Positions 25,180 through 36,350 of a stretch of 64,000 bases of DNA are shown here, piece after piece. Numbering within the stretch: position 1 is the first letter of the stretch; each line of letters opens with the position of its first letter. Below the pieces are notes generated by a model. That model was not told the DNA's origin. It did no database searches and saw nothing but the letters and a program-made list of their open reading frames with translations. This DNA is from Glandiceps talaboti (lineage: Eukaryota; Hemichordata; Enteropneusta; Spengelidae), in the NCBI RefSeq assembly GCF_964340395.1, contig NC_135551.1, forward strand, positions 620,001 to 684,000, read 5' to 3'. The translations under genes were made by a program, and so were the position numbers.

Positions 25180-28100
25180 ATGTACGAGATTTAAAGAGAT
25201 ACATACAAGATGATTTAAAGGGATACGTACAAGTTGATTTAAAGGGATACCTAGAAGATGATTTAAAGGGATACGTACAGGATGATTTAAAGAGTTACGT
25301 ACAAGATGATTTACAGTGATACGTACAAGATGATTTAAAGGGATTCATACAAGATGATTTAAAGTGATTCGTACAAGATGATTTAAATGGATACGTACAA
25401 GATGATTTAAAGGGATTCATACAAGATGATTTAAAGTGATTCGTACAAGATGATTTAAATGGATACATACAAGGTGATTTAAAGGGATTCATACAAGATG
25501 ATTTAAAGTGATTCGTACAAGATGATTTAAATGGATACATACAAGGTGATTTAAAGGGATTCATACAAGATGATTTAAAGTGATTCCTACAAGGTGATTT
25601 AAAAGGATACCTACAAGATGATTTAAAGGGATTCATACAAGGTGATTTAAAGGGATTCATACAAGATGATTTAAATGGATACGTACAAGATGATTTAAAG
25701 GAATTCATACAAGATGATTTAATGGGATACGTACAAGATGATTTAAAGGGATTCGTACAAGATGATTTAAAGGGATACGTACAAGATGATTTAAAGGGAT
25801 ACGTACAGGATGATTTAAAGAGTTACGTAGAGGATGATTTAAAGTGATATGTACAAGATGATTTAAAGGGATTCATACAAGGTGATTTAAAGGGATTCAT
25901 ACAAGATGATTTAAAGGAATTCATACAAGATGATTTAAATGGATACGTACAAGATGATTTAAAGAGATTCATACAAGATGATTTAATGGGATACGTACAA
26001 GATGATTTAAAGGGATTCGTACAAGATGATTTAAAGGGATACGTACAAGATGATTTAAAGGGATACGTACAGGATGATTTAAAGAGTTACGTAGAGGATG
26101 ATTTAAAGTGATATGTACAAGATGATTTAAAGAGATACGTACAAGATGATTTAAAGAGATAAGTACAAGATGATTTGAAGGGATTCATACAAAATGATTT
26201 AAAGGGAGTTGTACAAGATTATTTAAATGGATACCTACAAGATGATTTAAAGGGATACGTACAAGATGATTTAAATGGATACCTACAAGATGATTTAAAT
26301 GGAGTTGTACAAGATGATTTAAAGGGATACCTACAAGATGATTTAAAGGGATACGTACAAGATGATTTAAAGGGATACCTACAAGATGATTTAAAGGGAT
26401 ACGTACAAGATGATTTAAAGGAATACGTACAAGATGATTTAAAGGGATACGTACAAGATGATTTAAAGGAATACGTACAAGATGATTTAAAGGGATACAT
26501 ACAAGATGATTTAAAGGGATTCGTACAAGATGTTTTAAAGGAATACGTACAAGATGATTTAAAGAGATTCATACAAGATGATTTAAAGGGATTCGTACAA
26601 GATGATTTAAAGGGAGTTGTACAAGATGATTTAAAGGGATTCGTACAAGATGATTTAAAGGGATTCGTACAAGATGATTTAAAGGGATTCGTACAAGATG
26701 ATTTAAAGGGATTCGTACAAGATGATTTAAAGGGATTCGTACAAGATGATTTAAAGGGATTCGTACAAGATGATTTAAAGGGATTCGTACAAGATGATTT
26801 AAAGGTATTCGTACAAGATGATTTAAAGGGAGTTGTACAAGATGATTTAAAGGGATTCGTACAAGATGATTTAAAGGGATACGTACAAGATGATTTAAAG
26901 GGATTCGTACAAGATGATTTAAAGGGATTCGTACAAGATGATTTAAATGGATTCGTACAATATGATTTAAAGGGAGTTGTACAAGATGATTTAAAAGGAT
27001 ACCTACAAGATGATTTAAAGGGATTCATACAAGATGATTTAAAGGGATACGTACAAGATGATTTAAAGGGATTCATACAAGATGATTTAAATGGATACGT
27101 ACAAGATGATTTAAAGGGATTCATACAAGATGATTTAAAGGGATTCGTACAAGATGATTTAAATGGATACGTACAAGATTATTTAAAGGGATTCATACAA
27201 GATGATATAAAGTGATTCGTACAAGATGATTTAAATGGATTCGTACAAGATGATTTAAAGGGATTCGTACAAGATGATTTAAAGGGATTCATACAAGATG
27301 ATTTAAAGGGAGTTGTACAAGATGATTTAAAGGGATACGTACAAGATGATTTAAAGGGATTCATACAAGATGATTTAAAGGGATTCGTACAAGATGATTT
27401 AAAGGAATACGTACAAGATGATTTAAAGGGATTCATACAAGATGATTTAAATGGATTCATACAAGATGATTTAAAGGGATTCATACAAGATGATTTAAAT
27501 GGATACGTACAAGATGATTTAAAGAGATATCTACAAGATGATTTAAAGGGATTCATACAAGATGATTTAAAGGGATACGTACAAGATGATTTAAAGGGAT
27601 TCATACAAGATGATTTAAAGGGATTCGTACAAGATGATTTAAAGGAATACGTACAAGATGATTTAAAGGGATTCATACAAGATGATTTAAATGGATTCAT
27701 ACAAGATGATTTAAAGGGATTCATACAAGATGATTTAAATGGATACGTACAAGATGATTTAAAGAGATATCTACAAGATGATTTAAAGGGATACTTACAA
27801 GATGATTTAAAGGGATACGTACAAGATGATTTAAAGGGATACCTACAAGATGATTTAAAGGGATATCTACAAGATGATATAAAGGGATACGTACAAGATG
27901 ATTTAAAGGGATACGTACAAGATGATTTAAAGAGATACATACAAGATGATTTAAGGTGATACGTACAAGATGATTTAAAGTGATACGTACAAGATGATTT
28001 AAAGGGACATCTACAAGATGATTTAAGGGATACGTACAAGATGATTTAAAGTGATACGTACAAGATGATTTAAAGTGATACGTACAAGATGATTTAAAGG

Positions 28101-28665
28101 GATACCTACAAGATGATTTAAAGGGATACGTACAAGATGATTTAAAGGGATACGTACAAGATGATTTAAAGTGATACGTACAAGATGATTTAAAGTGATA
28201 CGTACAAGATGATTTAAAGGGATACGTACAAGATGATTTAAAGTGATACGTACAAGATGATTTAAAGGGATACCTACAAGATGATTTAAAGTGATATGTA
28301 CAAGATGATTTAAAGGGATACGTACAAGATGATTTAAAGAGATACCTACAAGATGATTTAAAGTGATACGTACAAGATGATTTAAAGGGATACCTACAAG
28401 ATGATTTAAAGTGATATGTACAAGATGATTTAAAGGGAGTTGTACAAGATGATTTAAAGTGATACGTACAAGATGATTTAAAGTGATATGTACAAGATGA
28501 TTTAAAGGGATACGTACAAGATGATTTAAAGGGATACGTACAAGATGATTTAAAGTGATACGTACAAGATGATTTAAAGGGATACCTACAAGATGATTTA
28601 AAGTGATACGTACAAGATGATTTAAAGGGATACCTACAAGATGATTTAAAGGGATACGTACAAGA
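25180..28665. repeat. 24-bp tandem satellite, about 145 copies
   Basis: The unit is ACAAGATGATTTAAAGGGAT plus ACGT, with common variants GGATTC, GGAGTTGT, AATGG and AAGTGAT. Because 24 is a multiple of three, the plus strand reads as (VQDDLKGY)n without stop for 26175-27215, while the minus strand is open over overlapping spans as (PFKSSCTN)n. Units in the first kilobase carry AAGTGA, which stops the plus frame, and a one-base loss near 28023 shifts the frame. Block repeats exist: 27361-27540 equals 27601-27780 (offset 240, ten units), and a block near 25713 recurs at 25977 (offset 264, eleven units). I judge it non-coding. Confidence 0.97.
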
Positions 28666-29200
28666 TGGGGTACATTATGTACATTATGATTAAAAGGGTA
28701 CATTGAGGAATAAAAGGGTACATTACGAATTAAAGGGGTACATTAAATTTAAAGGGGTACATTATGATTTAAAGGGGTACATTATGATTAAAAGGGTACA
28801 TTATGAATTAAAGGGGTACATTATGATTTAAAGGGATACGTACAAGATGATTTAAAGGGATACCTACAAGATAATTTAAAGGGATACGTACAAGATGATT
28901 TAAATGGATACCTACAAGATGATTTAAAGGGATACGTACAAGATGGGGTACATTATGTACATTATGATTAAAAGGGTACATTAAGGAATAAAAGGGTACA
29001 TTACGAATTAAAGGGGTACATTAAATTTAAAGGGGTACATTATGATATAAAGGGGTACATTAAATTTAAAGGGGTACATTATGATTTAAAGGGGTACATT
29101 ATGATTAAAAGGGTACATTATGAATTAAAGGGGTACATTATGAATTAAAGGGATACATTATGATTAAAAGGGTACAGTATGAATTAAAGGGGTACAAGAA
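28666..29200. repeat. ~19-bp AAAGGGGTACATTATGATT array, two blocks
   Basis: Two blocks (about 28664-28835 and 28943-29200) of imperfect AAAGGGGTACATTATGATT units are separated by a short return of the 24-bp unit. Both blocks open with the same GATGGGGTACATTATGTACA junction, so block plus junction was duplicated. The unit resembles the 24-bp unit (AAAGGG, TAC, GATTTAAA), which suggests derivation from it. Confidence 0.9.
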
Positions 29201-29289
29201 AATTTCGTTTTGGCATCTCAGAAATCCCAATACACAAATAAATATTTATTGCCATTCTATCGCAGACAATAAACATCCGCATGTGAAGA

Positions 29290-30260
29290 TTTCAGTGACT
29301 TTTACAATGAAATGGAAGGCTTTGTGAGTAATTCATTTTCCTTGTCTTATACTGCCAGAGTGGATGAACACACTCAGATTGATATCGAGCTTGACATACT
29401 CGATAGTGTGATTACAACTAATGAAGTCGATCCTGCTATTGGTAAATTGAAAACGGGTAAAGCTGCTGGTTAGATGGCATTCCAGTATAATTTTTTAAAC
29501 AAAGTGGGCAAGAGTTTAGACGACTTTTGATACAGCTTTTCAATAAAATCCTTGACTCTGGCAAATTTCCTGCTGCTTGGGTCAAGGGTATGATTGTTCC
29601 ACTTCACAAACAAGGATCAATTCTGCCAATAATTATAGAGGTATCTCTTTGCTTCCTATTATTGGTAAGATTTTCTGCAACATCATGTATGCTCCCTTTT
29701 TAGAATTTGTCGAAACGATAGAAATTGTCCAATCGTAGAAGCACAAAGTGGTATTAGAAAGAATCGTAGTACTGTCGACAGTATGTTCATTTTGGATACC
29801 GCTATCTGGAAATATCTGTCTAAACACAAGTCTCGCCTTTACTGTGCTTTCATTGAGTTTGAAAAACCTTTCGACAGTTTTGATCATACTGCCATGTTTT
29901 TATAAGCTGTTGAAAATAGGTATAAGAGGTAAAATTTTAAATGTTGTAAAATCAATGTACAACAATGTAAAATATTGTGTAAGATCACCTTATGGTATTA
30001 CAACAGGGTTACATTTTGTCTCCACTGTTATTTAATCTTTTTATTAACAATATTGGTGAATCGTTGCAGACTGGTACCTATTTATGTTGGTATGTTGAAA
30101 CTAATTTATTTATTATCTGCTGATGATTTATCTATATGTAGCAGTAGTGCGATTGGAATACAGAGGCACTTAGAAAAACTTAATTTTTATTGTAAAAATG
30201 GAAGTTGAAAGTTAATGCTAATAACTCTAAAGTTGTTGTGTCCAGAACTGAGGAAGATTA
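29290..30260 (+). pseudogene. Decayed LINE reverse transcriptase, part 1
   Basis: Pieces in all three plus frames follow RT order: VDPAIGKLKTGKAAG (RT0 region), then FPAAWVKGMIVPLHK, NYRGISLLPIIGKIF, a diverged motif A, a motif B-like LSPLLFNLFINNI, and a catalytic-box remnant LLSADDLSI followed by LEKLN and a WK-type stretch. Several frameshifts and stops separate them. Motif A lacks its clean F-D-x-V-D form. The continuation of this type of element lies at 33.1 and 35.5 kb in the same orientation. Confidence 0.75.
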
Positions 30261-30285
30261 AGGGATTACGAAAAATGGTGTATTG

Positions 30286-30341
30286 ATGTGGTGCGTCTTG
30301 AGACTGTGTCATTAAGGAAGAGATGTATTTAGTGGGCAGAA

Positions 30342-30380
<39 letters not shown>

Positions 30381-30690
30381 TCTGTGTCATCGTTTTCTTC
30401 AAAACGGCTGGCTCAATTCAAACGAAATTGTGTACACATGTACAGGGTAATGGCAGGAACTGATTAGGTAAACATCATATGAATATTAATGAGCTATTTA
30501 CGTAATTAATGGTTTTCGGTAAGTAGGCTATATATCAAGAATGCATGCTTCGAATTCATTATCACTTCGCACATACATTTGCGATACCAAAGCGCACCTG
30601 TCCTAAAAATATTATTAATGTAGCTTTTAGTTTCAATAAGTTATTGACAAATTTTCGGAAGGCCACAAAAAAGAAAAAAATAGTTGTCTA
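30286..30690 (+). repeat. Dispersed GT-microsatellite repeat family, copy 1
   Basis: The copy begins near TTAAGGAAGAGATGTATTTA, passes through a (GT)n run at 30344-30379, and continues with TCATCGTTTTCTTC, AACGGCTGGCTCAATTCAAA, GGGTAATGGCA, GAATATTAATGAG and GCGATACCAAAGCGCACC. The same order is found at 58.1 kb and, inverted, at 35.2-35.46 kb; a second copy abuts at 30690. Confidence 0.8.
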
Positions 30691-31012
30691 AAGTGGTGCG
30701 ACTTTATCACCATTTCTAAAAAACGACTGGCTCAATTCAAACGAAATTTATTGCATGTGTTCCGTAGGGTAGTGACAAGAACTTGTTAGGTTTTGGTAAA
30801 CATCCCATGAATATTAAGGAGCAATTTATATAAGTAATGGTTTTCGGTAATTAGGCTATATCTCAAACATGCATTCTTCAAATTCAATATAATTTGATAC
30901 ATACATTTGCGATACCAGAGCGCACTTGTCCTGAAAATATTATTGATGTGGCTTTTAGTTTTAATAAGTTATTGGCATATTTTGGTAGGCCACTAAAAAG
31001 GAAAAAATAGTT
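30690..31012 (+). repeat. Dispersed GT-microsatellite repeat family, copy 2 (no GT run)
   Basis: It aligns with copy 1 from AACGACTGGCTCAATTCAAA through GAATATTAAGGAGCAATTTA to GCGATACCAGAGCGCACTTG and the AATAAGTTATTG end, so the two form a direct pair. The GT-rich first part is missing. Confidence 0.75.
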
Positions 31013-31018
31013 ATTGTC

Positions 31019-32450
31019 AGGAAATGTTGTCTTTTATTTATTTTTTATTTTTATTTATCAATCTTTCATATACAGACACCATTTCAGTGCATTAGCACTG
31101 TTCTCCTAATGGAACCTGTTGCAAGATTATGTACACAGAAAACAAACAAAACAAACCAGGACAAAAAGTTACAGATGCACAGTGTACTTTAAAAGATATC
31201 CACCCACATTACCAGACTACATTCTTAAGATGTCTTTTAAATATCGATGAGTTCGGCGCTGATCTTATGGATAGGGGTAGATTGTTCCATAGAACAGCAC
31301 CACTATAGTGAAATGCCCGTTTCCCATATTCCGTTTTAATGTTAGGGATGTATATGTTACCTTTACTGGCCTGTCTTGTGTTATGAAGATGAATTTGGTT
31401 GGAAAGATTGAACATTTCAGTGAGGTAACTACTAGTAGGTGCATTGTCTGTTATGGATTTGTAGACGAGTGTTGCCAGTTGGCGCTTCCATCTAATTTGA
31501 GGGCTGACCCAACCCAAGTTTTCATATACCCAACCCGTACTGGTATCACGGGGGAACTCCGAGGAGCAGTCGACCAGCTCGTTTATGGAGGAGCTCAAGT
31601 GTCTTCAAATACTTTTGATTCGTATTACACCATACATTCGCAGCATAATCGAAATGGGGAAGGACTAATGTATTGGACATCATCTTCTTAAGTCCCATCG
31701 GCAAAAAGTGTTTGATTCTCGACAGTAGACTAAGTTTTAGAGAAATTTTAGCAGAAATTTTGGAAATATGTGTTGAAAATTTCAATTTTGAATCCAGCCA
31801 AACCCTTAAGTATTTGAAATCAAATACTTGCTCTACTAGGTCTCCCTGTATTCGAATTTGCAAAACTGAATTTAATTTTAGTCTTTGTGAAGTACCGAAA
31901 AGCATAGTCTTGGTTTTACTTGTATTCAGTGTTAACTTGTTTGAGTCCATGCCAATGCATTGCCTTGTATACCAAATTGATGTAGTTTCTGAAGCAGCAG
32001 TCCATGATCGACTGTATCGAATGCTTTCTTCAGATCTAGAAATATTGCACCAGTGAGTTGTTTACGATCAATATTATTAAATAGAATATTTGTAACATGC
32101 GTAAGGGCCGTTGCCGAGGAGTAACCTGGCCTAAATCCTGACTGACATCTATTCACAATGTCATTCTCATCTAGATAGCTGTAAAGCTGATCATGGACAG
32201 CTCATTCCAATATCTTAGAAACTACAGGGAGGATAGATATTGGTCGGTAATTACCAACGTCAGTTCTATCCCCTTCTTTAAATAATGGCACAACCCTAGA
32301 TCGTTTCCACTCTGCAGGAACCTGTCCTGTCTGTAGAGACAGATTAAAAATATATGTCAATGAAGATGATATATACGGAGCCGCATATTTAAGTAACCGT
32401 GCACTGACATTGTCAATACCAGTGGCTTTAGCAATACAGAGTTTCGACAA
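31019..32450 (-). pseudogene. Minus-strand LINE missing its catalytic YADD region
   Basis: Read from 32450 downward: IAKATGIDNVSARLLKYA, VPAEWKRSRVVPLFK and NYRPISILPVVSKILE (then an in-frame TGA), CQSGFRPGYSS and a motif A FLDLKKAFDTVDH (32156-31932). At about 31950 the frame jumps directly to DSNKLTLNTSKTK, which in intact elements follows the YADD box. Motif B and the catalytic box are deleted. Downstream come YLRVWLDSKLKF, a frameshift near 31570-31598, then the C-terminal VLWNNLPLSIR. The 3' UTR ends in an A/T-rich tail near 31019-31060. It is a dead member of the Jockey/CR1/L2 side of non-LTR elements. Confidence 0.85.
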
Positions 32451-33058
32451 TTGTCAACAAACGTACTCAGTGGTTATGGACTTAAAGTAGAAGTTACTGT
32501 CACATTGGGTTACAAGTGTAGTATTTCGATTTGTAAACTTCATTGCCAGCTTGGATCTAATTGTCTAAAGTGGTGCGACGATGCGATTTTTTTTACATTC
32601 TCAACAAATGTTAATCAATATCATTGCAGTTACTTTTCTTTTTATTTAGTACTTTACAGCAAGTGTGTATGTGGGGCAGATGTCATAGGCTAGTTCATGA
32701 TTAGTTTTTCAGTTGTCTTCACTGGTGGCAATTAATGTAGGGAGAATTACTTTTGTGTTTTCCCTTTCATCTGCAGACTGAATTGGCTGGACAAACATGA
32801 AAAAAAATTAACGCGGGAAGGGGGTACTTAAGTGATGGGCGCTGACCAGAAACAATTTACTTTTTTTTTGGCCTTTAAAACTCTTTCTACGGTGAGTGCT
32901 ATGCTACAACTATAAAGCTTCACATTACATGTTGTGGTTGGCCAGGAGATCACTAACAGCAATGGGCAAATAGCAATCAATGAGAAAAAATAACTTATTG
33001 CATATGTTCTGTTGTATTCCAACAATTGTCTGTAGGAACGACAATCTAAAAAAAATGC
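32451..33058. other. No gene seen
   Basis: Non-coding sequence between retroelement pieces. A 19-bp string TTGTCTAAAGTGGTGCGAC at 32561-32579 is an exact direct repeat of 30684-30702. Confidence 0.5.
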
Positions 33059-33803
33059 CCTTACGGAAGGCATTCAGTTTAAATCTGGTTTTATAATTAT
33101 CTTGGAGTGATGTTTTCGTGTTCAGGGCTCTGGACAAATGCACAACAAACCTTGGCAAACCAAGGTAAAAGGGCCATGTTTGCTGTCGACATTGCTTTTA
33201 AAAAACTTTTGATTGTAAAATTCCTCCCATTTTAATGTATGGGTGTGAGGTTTGAGGTTTCCATGAGGGAAATGACATTGAAAAGTCTATACGTCATTCT
33301 GTAGATATATACTCCAAGTGAACAATACAACATGTAATTATGCTGTGCTGGGAGAACTGGGTAGACACCCATTACGTACTTACAGGTGCCATCATATCAT
33401 TAAATATTGGCTTAAACTTTTGAAAAGCTATAACGACACTTACATAAAACAATCTTACAATTATCAGTATAAGATGGTTGAAAAAGGGTACGAGTGTTGG
33501 GCACTAAAAGATAAAAAGTTGTTACATAGTTTTGGTTTTGGTATAATTTGGGAGATGCAAAATGTTGGTGACGATCAAGGACAATTTTCTTTTACTGTTT
33601 AAGCAAAGGTGTTTAGATATTTGCTGTCAGATATGGTCATCAAATCTCTCTGCATCTCCAAAATTACATACCTACCGTCTATTCAAAACGAGTTTGATTT
33701 ATCTGTACTTGAGATCAGTATTTTTCGACGAGCTTGGTGCATGTTCAGAGTGTCAAGTCATAATTTGAGAGTAGCAGATTTAAACTGAATGCCTTCCATA
33801 AGG
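33059..33803 (+). pseudogene. LINE C-terminal fragment, part 2, between 28-bp inverted repeats
   Basis: The plus strand encodes CNYAVLGELGRHPL, IIKYWLKLLKSYND and, after a frameshift near 33600, a long W-containing stretch ending CMFRVSSHNLRVA. This is the C-terminal connector of LINEs whose RT matches the fragment at 29.3 kb. The fragment is bracketed by a 28-bp inverted repeat (33059-33086 and 33776-33803, 27 of 28 matching). The peptide breaks off where a GR-x-x-x-I-x-R-x-x-R-I-C sequence is expected; that sequence is found at 35.46 kb. Confidence 0.65.
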
Positions 33804-34127
33804 AATTTCATGATTTATGCAAGAAATTTAGCTCTATATCTGTGATTCGTCAAGTCCCAATGAAAGTTAATAGTTGTCAAAAATGTTGTTCAAATGCCCG
33901 CCACGCCTCCTATTCTCAGCACAGGAAAGCTTGCCATCCTCGACTTCACTCGGCTTTCGTGATCCCCTACAATACCCGGGATATGGCATGTGCGTGTTGA
34001 ACTTCTTTCTGACACACCACGAGTTTACGGGAAAATTGTCAAGATTTTGTTGAGTGGCGCGTCCTCACTGTACACTATTATATAGAGGTCAATGTATAGG
34101 TCACCATTATTGATACATTAGCAAAAA

Positions 34128-34380
34128 TCCTACCTGAGGTAGGATTCAGGATAGTTTGAAGCGCGTGTAGACGCAAACGCGTCCTGAACCTGTCCTGAAA
34201 CCGTCCTGACTTAGGACACCTTTGAGAGGTTTCCTGAAACCCTCCTGACTTCGTCCTCTGTACTGTCAGGATGGAAGGCGCGACATCTCTGCTGTAACCT
34301 TCCTATGTGTAGACACAAATCTATCCTACCTCAGGTAGGACTTGGGACTGCCTCAGGTAGGACGACTTACGTGTAGATGG
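34128..34380. mobile_element. Probable short foldback/MITE with CCTACCTGAGGTAGG ends
   Basis: TCCTACCTGAGGTAGGA (34128-34144) and TCCTACCTCAGGTAGGA (34324-34340) are each near-palindromic and bracket a GC-richer interior full of TCCTGAA / CCTGAC repeats. A third GCCTCAGGTAGGAC follows at about 34350. GTGTAGAC-type sequence lies beside both ends. No protein is encoded and no clear target duplication was found. Confidence 0.5.
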
Positions 34381-34973
34381 GGCTAAAGTCGCGAAATTTT
34401 CTTCGCAGGCTAGGCGAGCGCGAGGCTTGGTCTATTTTCCATATTTTGACCACACACACGATTTGGGTATAAATTATAGATTATTACACTTGATACATAT
34501 GTGAGAGTGTATTTATATCCTGAGATACAGAGCTAGATAAATGATTATGTACAAGCCTTACAACAAACAGCGGTAGTTTGTTATCGAGAGAAATCGGAAA
34601 AGAACACGCTAAAAAGGAGACGGTTCGCAGTCAATATAATACTTCCTAAACTTCTAATTGAAAATCTAAAAAGACACGATTTCTCTTTATTCATCTGAGC
34701 ATTAGTGTGTGAAATTTGAAAATTGAAACGATGATAAATATTTCACCTGTTTGTGAACTCCGCGCTCATTGTAAACCTATTTTAATGCCAAGAAAAAAAA
34801 TTGTTTTCTGGTGAGTTTGAATCACTTAAATACCCTGCCTTGGAGTCTTCTTTTTTGTCGTGTTTGTCTAGCCAATGCAGAGTGCAGATCCAAGGGAAAC
34901 ACAAAATAAGGTTGGCACGTACGAAATTAACCCCTGAAAACAGAGTCTTTCTCAGTGTATAGCTATGTAGAGG

Positions 34974-35215
34974 ACGACTATAAAGTTGGCATCAGATTCA
35001 GATTCAGGTAGCGTCATATTGAGCATCAGATAGCCTCAGATCCGAATACACCCGACGGCAGTGAAGCAGAATCCTTCCCTGTAGTCTCAACGGTATTATT
35101 TCAGGTTTGAGTCCATCAGATGTCTTTGGATCTGAGGCCATCTGATGCTCAATATAATGTTCATAAGATAATGCTATCTGAATCTGAATCTGAATCTTAC
35201 GCCAACTTTATACTC
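34974..35215. mobile_element. Foldback element (~240 bp)
   Basis: The left arm carries in order TATAAAGTTGGC, TCAGATTCAGATTCAG, ATATTGAGCATCAGATAG and CCTCAGATCC. The right arm is its inverse: GGATCTGAGG, CCATCTGATGCTCAATAT, CTGAATCTGAATCTGA and GCCAACTTTATA. The centre is about 60 bp, with a partial second pairing of CATCAGATG-type sequence. Non-coding. Confidence 0.75.
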
Positions 35216-35374
35216 ATTCGATCCATTAGTTACTCAAATTGGTCATTAATATTCATCGGATTATTACCAAAACCTAATCAGGTCTGGCCATTACCCTACG
35301 AAACATGTCTATGAAATTTCGTTTGAATTGATGCAGCCGTTGTTTCGGAAATCGTGATACAGACACACACACAT

Positions 35375-35426
<52 letters not shown>

Positions 35427-35463
35427 TTCATCGGTATATTATCACCTTCCTTACGGAAGGTAA
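35205..35463 (-). repeat. Dispersed GT-microsatellite repeat family, copy 3
   Basis: Read on the minus strand it starts with the ACCTTCCGTAAGGAAGGT palindrome-like end, runs through a (GT)n tract (35362-35423 as AC on plus), and continues with AACGGCTGCATCAATTCAAA, GTAGGGTAATGGCC and GAATATTAATGACCAA, matching copies at 30.3 and 58.1 kb. Its start abuts the LINE fragment that begins near 35456. Confidence 0.8.
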
Positions 35464-35766
35464 AAATGGACGTTTTGAAAACATCAGTAGAACAAGAAGA
35501 ATATGTGAGCTGTGTAATTTACAGCAGCTGGAAAATGATTTCCATTTTTGTCTTGTATGCCCAGCATTTCGCGAGTTAAGAAAGAAAGTCCTATCATCCT
35601 TTTACTACGAATTCCCGACAATGACAAAATTCAAATCACTTCTGTGTTCACAAAACCGCCATACTTTGTCCAAATACCTATTTTATAGTTTCAAAATGAG
35701 AAATAATATGATACTTGAATCTGTGGAATTTTGCTACTTTTATTTTGTAATTTTGAGGTGCACTTA
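35456..35766 (+). pseudogene. LINE C-terminal zinc-knuckle fragment, part 3
   Basis: The frame encodes GRFENISRTRRICELCNL, then ENDFHFCLVCPAFRELRKK and KFKSLLCSQN. The C-x-x-C ... H-x-x-x-x-C knuckle followed by P-x-x-x-x-LR is the usual extreme C-terminus of one group of non-LTR elements. It ends at TAA 35764-35766. Its N-terminal residues follow on logically from the broken end at about 33775, so it is probably the tail of the same element. Confidence 0.65.
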
Positions 35767-35929
35767 ACAGTCTGCAGATTATTCTTTTTCTATATGATGT
35801 GTATTCACTTCGATGACTTGTCATCTAATTATATATAATGTGAATTTTGGTCAAAAACTGATATCTCAAAAAGAACTTGGTCTGTGAGACAGAAAAATGG
35901 TGAGATGTTTCTAGAAGTATATTCTGCAG

Positions 35930-36350
35930 ACTTTGTTCAAAACAATTTGACACAATTGGCCCTAGCAACCATAACCACGCCCTTAGCAACAACCAAACCA
36001 GTATATTTTGCTAAAATAACATCATCTGGTAGGCAAGTTCAAACATTCAAAAACTGTATGCAAATATCCATAGAAAGCATGACCACGCCTATAGCAACAG
36101 CCAAGCGATTGGGTATTTCACAAAATAACAACATGCATTCTTGGACAAGTGAACGAACATTCAAAAAATGTATGCAGATATGTGTAGCAGCAGCGAAATG
36201 ATCACATGTATTACAAAGATAACAACAGGGCTGGATAAGCAACTGGATAATCATTCAGCAAATGAACACCTATACCTAGCATGGATCAGCATGTGGGTAA
36301 ACATTTTTTTAAACTGCACAGTTGTGCTACAACGCCAATGCGCTATTTTC
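35930..36350. repeat. Degenerate ~110-bp repeat with TAGCAAC / ACCACGCC motifs
   Basis: ACCACGCC..TAGCAAC..CAA is followed about 100 bp later by ACCACGCCTATAGCAACAGCC, each leading to CAAAATAAC or AAAATAACATC, then ACATTCAAAAA and TGTATGCAAATAT or TGTATGCAGATAT. There are two clear units and a possible third. The plus-strand frame over it is repeat-driven. Confidence 0.55.

Noticed and set aside
26175-27215. 346-codon octapeptide-repeat protein
   Set aside because: The opposite strand is open over the same span, other parts of the array carry stops and a one-base frameshift, and there are no flanking gene signals.
31308-32056. Two 127-codon plus-strand frames
   Set aside because: Antisense shadows of the minus-strand LINE.
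35100-35116. tRNA-like B box (GGTTTGAGTCC)
   Set aside because: It lies inside a foldback element and no matching A box or cloverleaf could be drawn.
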